Positions 6,961-11,371 of a stretch of DNA of 11,371 nt are shown here, in pieces; positions within the stretch are counted from its first letter, which is position 1; every line of letters starts with the position of its first letter. The position numbers and the translations under genes were made by a program. The notes beneath the pieces were generated by a model that worked only from the letters and a program-made list of their open reading frames with translations, was not told where the DNA came from and made no database searches. The stretch comes from Planctomycetota bacterium (GTDB lineage Bacteria; Planctomycetota; Planctomycetia; Isosphaerales; Isosphaeraceae), in assembly GCA_021807585.1 (NCBI GenBank), contig JAKBCQ010000026.1, forward strand, positions 1 through 11,371, read 5' to 3'.

Positions 6961-8370
6961 TCAATGCGTGAAGATCCCCTCATGGGGCGAATGCGAGCCG
7001 AGCGCCGCGGCTCGAGCCTGGTCGCGCGGCAAGAAAAACGACCCGATCCAAAAAAAGACGACCGCCAAAACAAGCGCGGGAATCACGAGCAACAGCCCCG
7101 CGGTCAGGTTCGTCCCGTCGACCGTCACCGCGCCGACCGATTCGAGCGCCGTCGCCAGCCTCGAATCGGCGATCGCCGATCGACCCAGCCGATCCGAAAC
7201 CGTCCCCACCAAGATCGGCGAACTAATATCGCCGAATATGTGCACTAAAAAGATGGATAGCGCGTAGCCCGCGGCGCGCTCGGCCGCGGGGACGACGTTC
7301 GCCGTCACCGTATTGCACGGACCCAAAACCGACGCCATGAGGATCGACGAGAGGAACAGGAGCGCGAGCGATGTTTTCACGTCGGGCGCCAGAACCCCCG
7401 CGAGGCCGAAAGGGACCGCGACGGCGATCGCGATCGAAGCCCAAATCAAATACGCCCGGCGCGTCTTCCTCAGCATCAAATCGGTGAGCCACGTTCCCAT
7501 CGTGATCCCCACCAAACCCGCGATCGCCATCAGGATTCCCAGCCATTGACTCGCCTCGGCATGATTCATCCCGCGAACACGCGTGTAAAACTGCGAACCC
7601 CACGAAGCGAACGCCCCCGTCGCGAACGTCACTCCGGCCATCCCCGCGGTGTTCAGCAGAAACGTGCGATTGCGGAACAACAGCAGGTAATCCGACAGCC
7701 CGGGTCGCTCGCTTTTGCCCGAATTCGCTCGTGCTTCGGCTGCGCCTCGACCGGGATCGAGGATCCGAAGCCCAAGTAATGCGATCAGTAAACCGGGAAA
7801 GCCGACGACCAGGAACGACGCTCGCCACGACGCATATTGCGTGACGACCCCGCCGATCACAAAGCCGATCGCGGCGCCGACCGGTAACGCGAGATAAAAC
7901 AGCCCCATCACCCTGCCGCGCCTGCGGGCGTCGAATAAATCGGCGAGCAACGCGGGCGCGATCACGCCGTAACTCGCCTCGCCGACTCCCAACAACGCAC
8001 GCCAAAAAAACATTTGATTATAATTTTGAGCGACTGCGGTTCCGAGCGTCGCGACGCTCCAGAGCCCGACGCCGAAAGCGAGCAGCTTGCGGCGATCGAT
8101 CCGATCCCCCAAGACTCCCACGAGCGGCGACACAAACGTATAAACAATCATAAATGATCCCGCGAGCAGGCCGAACCCCGTGTCGGTGAGCCCAAGATCT
8201 TTGGTGATCGCTCCGCCTACCGAAAAGAAGATATAGCGATCGACATAATTAAGTAAGTTCATCCCGAACAGGACGGCGAGAGCGAACTTGGCGCCGCCGA
8301 TCGTCGCGCGGCGAGTGTTGCGGACGGCTTCACCGGCGACGCGAGAAGTTGGATCGGTCATGGAAGGCAT
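6961..8370 (-). CDS. Major facilitator transporter, Spinster-like
   Basis: Inner-membrane secondary transporter of 469 residues with about 12 spans, the usual length. Family marks are NYVDRYIFFSVGGAI (41-55, span 1), the cytoplasmic loop 2-3 motif GDRIDRRK (88-95), and RALLGVGEASYGVIAPALLADLF (124-146, span 4). The last resembles the GEASY-x-x-IAP-x-x-xDLF signature of Spinster-like proteins. A further conserved stretch, ERAAGYALSIFLVHIFGDISSPILVG (364-389), is also typical of that group. Eukaryotic members move sphingosine-1-phosphate or lysolipids; bacterial ones are mostly uncharacterised, so I do not assign a substrate. The frame opens at a GTG (8397). I chose the ATG at 8370, with GAGG ten bases upstream; an ATG at 8361 is also possible. 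It stands alone, convergent with the HEAT gene and divergent from the DUF1573 gene. Confidence 0.94.
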   Translation of the reverse strand: MPSMTDPTSRVAGEAVRNTRRATIGGAKFALAVLFGMNLLNYVDRYIFFSVGGAITKDLGLTDTGFGLLAGSFMIVYTFVSPLVGVLGDRIDRRKLLAFGVGLWSVATLGTAVAQNYNQMFFWRALLGVGEASYGVIAPALLADLFDARRRGRVMGLFYLALPVGAAIGFVIGGVVTQYASWRASFLVVGFPGLLIALLGLRILDPGRGAAEARANSGKSERPGLSDYLLLFRNRTFLLNTAGMAGVTFATGAFASWGSQFYTRVRGMNHAEASQWLGILMAIAGLVGITMGTWLTDLMLRKTRRAYLIWASIAIAVAVPFGLAGVLAPDVKTSLALLFLSSILMASVLGPCNTVTANVVPAAERAAGYALSIFLVHIFGDISSPILVGTVSDRLGRSAIADSRLATALESVGAVTVDGTNLTAGLLLVIPALVLAVVFFWIGSFFLPRDQARAAALGSHSPHEGIFTH

Positions 8371-8742
8371 GCGAGAAGAGCCTCGAAACGACTGCACTCA
8401 AACCCGGGCAAAGTTCTTTTATAGCGAAGCTCGACGTCGCCGGCGAGAGTACGGACGCGGCGTTCAGGTGTCGGAATTCCATCTCGAAAGGCGATGAGCG
8501 CATTGGAAGCCTCGGTCGTTCGCGGGTTTGAATCATTCGCTGTGAACCGGCGGATCGGCTCGGATCGGCTCGCCGGCGCGGCGTCCGGGTCACGCGGGTG
8601 GTCGCCCCCTCTTGGCCGGCGAACGTCGAACGATTAGAATCAATAGCTGTCCGCTCGGATCGTCGAATCACGCTCGGGCGAGTCGGCCATTATCCGTATC
8701 AGCAATTGTTTCGGTCGTCGTTTTTCACCGAGGTTCGCTCTC
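8371..8742. other. Divergent intergenic region between transporter and DUF1573 gene
   Basis: This 372-base gap should hold both promoters. Open frames on both strands give arginine/serine-rich products with no motif and are rejected. The one clear structure is a tandem repeat framed by an inverted repeat at 8547-8576. A GAGG (8730-8733) nine bases before the ATG at 8743 is the likely ribosome site for the DUF1573 gene. No convincing promoter boxes were found. Confidence 0.55.
8547..8576. repeat. Tandem decamer inside an inverted repeat
   Basis: CGGATCGGCT occurs twice in a row (8551-8570). CCGGCG (8547-8552) and CGCCGG (8571-8576) flank the block and can pair around 18 bases. The location between divergent promoters would suit an operator. 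The pattern is seen directly; the role is inference. Confidence 0.45.
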
Positions 8743-9906
8743 ATGACGCGTTGGTTGCTCTTCGCCGCGTTGATTATCGCCTTGACCGTCGCAGCGTCCG
8801 TCGCGCCTCTGCTCATGCCCTCAAAAGAGGGACCCGAGACGCGTTATCGAGCTCCCGTCAATCTCGACGGACCTCGTCCCAAGCTCGACGTCAATGAAAA
8901 GAACCTCGTCCACGATTTCGGCGTCATGCCGCTGCAAACCAAGGCGAGCCACACGTGGACCGCCAAGAACATTGGCGATAAAGACATGGTGATCCGCAAG
9001 GGGGATTCGTCGTGCTCGTGCACGATCGCCAATCTTCCCGAGGGGAAAACCGAACTGACGATGAAACCGGGCGACGAAATCCCGATCAAGCTCGAATGGG
9101 ATACTCGCGATAGCGCGGGACCGTTCTCAAAATACGCTTCGATCCTCACGACCGACCCGCTCCACGACAAAGTCGATTTCGTCATCAAAGGAACCGTTCG
9201 CCCCGCGATCGTCATCTTGCCCGAATCGACGATCTCGTTCGACAGCGTCTCGAACGACCAAGATCACTCTCAAAGGGTCGTTATCTATTCACCTGATAAA
9301 AGCGACCTGGAGATCAGCGAGATCCGCAACGCGCGGCGGGATTTTCTCAAGGTGACGAAAATCCCGCTCACGAAGGAGGATCTCGAATCGTTGGCGGGAT
9401 TCGAGAAGGCGTCGACGCAGTCCGACGACGCCAAGCGATTCAAAGGGATATCGGGATATCAACTTGAGTTTACGATTAAAAAAGGGATGCCGATCGGGCC
9501 GTTTCGCGAGGAGATTTTCCTCACGCTCAATCACCCCAAGCACGGCAAACAACGACTCACGGTTTTCGGCGAAATCTCGGGACCGATCTCGCTTTCACCC
9601 GAGGCGATCCGGATGACGCAAGTTTCGGGAACGCGCGGCGCGAGCGAGGCGATCTCGATCTACGTTCGAGGCAAGAACGACGCTCATTTTACGATCAAAT
9701 CGATTCCCCATCCGCTCGTCGCGACGGTGACGAAGATCGGCGAATCGACCGGAAACGACAAAGCCCCCAAGGGATCGCGATACAAACTGACGGTCTCGGT
9801 TCCCGCGGGATCGAAACCCGCAACGATCAAACAACAGATCGTCCTCGAAACCGATCACCCCGAGGCGCCCGAGCTGATTCTTCCTGTTCATGTTATTATT
9901 CGATAA
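8743..9906 (+). CDS. Membrane-anchored DUF1573 protein
   Basis: The protein has 387 residues. An N-terminal hydrophobic segment (4-24) without a lipobox suggests a signal anchor exporting the rest. Residues about 48-155 form a DUF1573 domain, an immunoglobulin-like beta sandwich. It is marked by LVHDFGVMPLQTKASHTWTA (55-74), the cysteine pair SSCSCTI (89-95), and the domain end VDFVIKGTVRPAI (144-156). Two more beta-rich repeats follow. Each ends in a similar edge strand, such as KQRLTVFGEISGP near 270-285 and ELILPVHVIIR at the C-terminus, so three sandwich domains are likely. DUF1573 proteins are abundant in planctomycetes and Bacteroidetes, but their function is unknown. A structural or binding role in the periplasm is inference. 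The ATG at 8743 follows GAGG by nine bases. The histidine kinase gene begins 249 bases after this stop, so an operon is not clear. Confidence 0.92.
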   Translation: MTRWLLFAALIIALTVAASVAPLLMPSKEGPETRYRAPVNLDGPRPKLDVNEKNLVHDFGVMPLQTKASHTWTAKNIGDKDMVIRKGDSSCSCTIANLPEGKTELTMKPGDEIPIKLEWDTRDSAGPFSKYASILTTDPLHDKVDFVIKGTVRPAIVILPESTISFDSVSNDQDHSQRVVIYSPDKSDLEISEIRNARRDFLKVTKIPLTKEDLESLAGFEKASTQSDDAKRFKGISGYQLEFTIKKGMPIGPFREEIFLTLNHPKHGKQRLTVFGEISGPISLSPEAIRMTQVSGTRGASEAISIYVRGKNDAHFTIKSIPHPLVATVTKIGESTGNDKAPKGSRYKLTVSVPAGSKPATIKQQIVLETDHPEAPELILPVHVIIR

Positions 9907-9982
9907 TCTGATGAGAGCTAGTCTCGCGGCGATCGATCGCGCCGGGTTGTGTTACATCTGTCATTTGAAATCGATGCGGCGG

Positions 9983-10015
9983 GTCGTCTTTCGGTGAAAT
10001 CGTCGCCGAGACGAC
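9983..10015. repeat. Hairpin between DUF1573 and histidine kinase genes
   Basis: GTCGTCT (9983-9989) pairs perfectly with AGACGAC (10009-10015). Three further pairs (CGG 9992-9994 with CCG 10006-10008) form after a two-base bulge. There is no T-tract after it on the plus strand, so it may be a weak terminator for the DUF1573 transcript or a regulatory site for the kinase. The rest of the 249-base gap holds no gene; it has a 12-base palindrome, GCGATCGATCGC, at 9929-9940. Confidence 0.4.
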
Positions 10016-10155
10016 TGGATGAAACCGACGGCTTGTGGTATCTCTTTACGAAATCGACCAAGATCGTTCGTCCGCCTTGAGATTTAGGCCGAATCGCACG
10101 AATCGCCCACACGGATCGCGGGCTTATTCATCGACACGACATGGAGGTCGCCGAC

Positions 10156-11371
10156 ATGCCTCGCTGGCCCATTCGCATCAAGCTGATCGCCGGTCTCAGT
10201 CTCGTCATCGGCATGATGCTGATCCTGATGGCGGGATCGATGTTCGGGCTCCATTCGTTCCATTCAAGCAACCTGACGCTCGTCGATCTTCTCCCCGAAC
10301 TCGGAGCGTCGAAAGAACTGCTCCAGGTCGTCGCGCAGCTCGATTCGCCCGGTAAAACCGCCGAAAATCGCGCCGAACTCAAGGTTCAGGTGCTGGCCGC
10401 GCGGGAGGCGCTCAAGGTTTATTTTCAGCAACTGAAGCGCAACACCACCAAGGGCATTCGCGTTGATAACGGCCGCGACGAACTCGGCCTCGTCTTTTTG
10501 ATCGACGACGAGCTGACCCAGATCCTCAATCGGCTCGATCCCGAAGCCAAGATGGCGCCCGTCTTTCCGGGAACTCCGCATTATCTTCAGCGGCGGCTCG
10601 TCGCGGGGATTCGCGATCCGTCGGTCCCCGAGGGGAACGACCTTGATACGCGCATCGATCGCCTGAAGCGACGCGTGATGAAACTTCCCGATATCCTTCA
10701 CCGCGATTTCTACGCCGTGCTCGTTCAATCACAAAAACAATATATCACTAGTCGAATCACCGTATGGACTTCGGCGTTTATGGTTTTGGTGATGTTGGGG
10801 GGCCTGACGGTACTGTTCCAACGGTGGGTGCTTTATCCCGTTCGGCTCCTTCAGCGCGGCGTCCGGCGAGTGGCGCGGGGTTCGTTCGACGGAGTGATCG
10901 AGCTCGATACCGGCGACGAGATGCAGGATCTCGCCCAGGCGTTCAATGATATGACCGAGCGATTGCGTGTGATGTATCAAGATCTGGAACATCAGGTGCA
11001 AGTGCGATCAAGCCAATTGGTTCGGTCCGAGCGGCTCGCCGGAGTCGGCTTTTTGGCCGCGGGAGTGGCGCACGAGATCAACAATCCGTTGGCTTCGATC
11101 GCGTTCTGTTCGGAGGCGCTTGAAAAGCGGATTGAGCCGCTCGTAGCCGACCGCGACGAGGCGCGCGCCGAGGCCAAAATCATCCACGATTATTTACGGA
11201 TGATCCAGGAAGAAGCGTTTCGCTGCAAGCGGATCACCGAACGATTGCTCGATTTTTCGCGGTGCGGCGAGATCCAACGTCGTCCCACCGAACTCGTCGA
11301 TCTCGTCCAAAACGTCGTCGAAATGGTTCGACATATGGGGAAATACCGCGAAAAGCAGATCGTCTTTCAGC
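10156..11371 (+). CDS. HAMP-domain sensor histidine kinase, 3' end cut by window
   Basis: Membrane sensor of a two-component system; it autophosphorylates on a histidine and passes the phosphate to a response regulator. Residues 1-405 are visible. Span 1 is about 9-32, and a largely helical extracytoplasmic sensor region covers about 33-198. Span 2 is about 201-222. A HAMP linker follows (223-272), with YPVRLLQRGVRRVARGSFD and the conserved GDEMQDLAQAFNDMTERL. A coiled-coil stretch leads to the dimerisation helix with VAHEINNPLASI (304-315), where His306 is the phosphorylation site. This HExNNPL form is typical of HisKA kinases of the NtrB/ZraS kind. RLLDFSR (363-369) ends the helical hairpin. 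The ATPase domain with its N, G1 and G2 boxes lies past the right edge. I chose the ATG at 10156 because GGAGG (10143-10147) is eight bases upstream; an in-frame ATG at 10141 overlaps that site. The ligand and partner regulator are unknown; the latter may lie beyond the window. Confidence 0.95.
   Translation, partial: MPRWPIRIKLIAGLSLVIGMMLILMAGSMFGLHSFHSSNLTLVDLLPELGASKELLQVVAQLDSPGKTAENRAELKVQVLAAREALKVYFQQLKRNTTKGIRVDNGRDELGLVFLIDDELTQILNRLDPEAKMAPVFPGTPHYLQRRLVAGIRDPSVPEGNDLDTRIDRLKRRVMKLPDILHRDFYAVLVQSQKQYITSRITVWTSAFMVLVMLGGLTVLFQRWVLYPVRLLQRGVRRVARGSFDGVIELDTGDEMQDLAQAFNDMTERLRVMYQDLEHQVQVRSSQLVRSERLAGVGFLAAGVAHEINNPLASIAFCSEALEKRIEPLVADRDEARAEAKIIHDYLRMIQEEAFRCKRITERLLDFSRCGEIQRRPTELVDLVQNVVEMVRHMGKYREKQIVFQ

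Noticed and set aside
7223..8005. A 260-codon frame inside the transporter gene
   Set aside because: It lies on the same strand in another frame of a well-supported transporter, and its Arg/Gly-rich translation has no family marks.
10264..10728. A 154-codon frame antisense to the histidine kinase
   Set aside because: It overlaps the kinase sensor region, which is in frame with HAMP and HisKA motifs; no ribosome site or motif supports the antisense frame.

Overview
The window looks like chromosomal DNA of a planctomycete, probably of the Isosphaera/Singulisphaera type. The reasons are a GroEL beginning [20 protein letters not shown], a membrane-anchored DUF1573 protein, a HEAT-repeat protein, and moderately high G+C with heavy use of CGATCG words. 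This placement rests on recalled family features, not on a search.

Layout. (1) 1-1680, minus strand: groES then groEL, with groEL running off the left edge. (2) 1681-2159: a non-coding stretch with several strong inverted repeats and a candidate promoter. (3) 2160-3868, plus strand: a beta-class DNA methyltransferase overlapping by one base a gene for a probable PD-(D/E)XK endonuclease. Together they look like a compact type II restriction-modification system. The endonuclease gene and the 280 bases after it are much richer in A+T than the rest, which suggests acquisition by transfer. (4) 4149-5301, minus strand: two overlapping genes for small multi-pass membrane proteins; the first resembles DUF4149/TMEM205-type proteins and the second is unrecognised. 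(5) 5634-6803, plus strand: a membrane-anchored HEAT-repeat protein, followed by a strong hairpin terminator shared with the convergent next gene. (6) 6961-8370, minus strand: a Spinster-like major facilitator transporter. (7) 8743-9906, plus strand: an anchored DUF1573 protein. (8) 10156 to the right edge, plus strand: a HAMP-containing sensor histidine kinase, cut by the window end.

How the genes fit together. GroES and GroEL form one chaperonin. The methyltransferase and endonuclease should act as a protection/cleavage pair, with translation coupled through the overlap. The two small membrane genes are probably co-translated partners. The remaining genes are single transcription units with no evident shared pathway. 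The best candidates for something undescribed are the restriction-modification pair with its structured upstream region, the unrecognised membrane-protein pair, and the strong excess of CGATCG/GCGATCGC words across the window.
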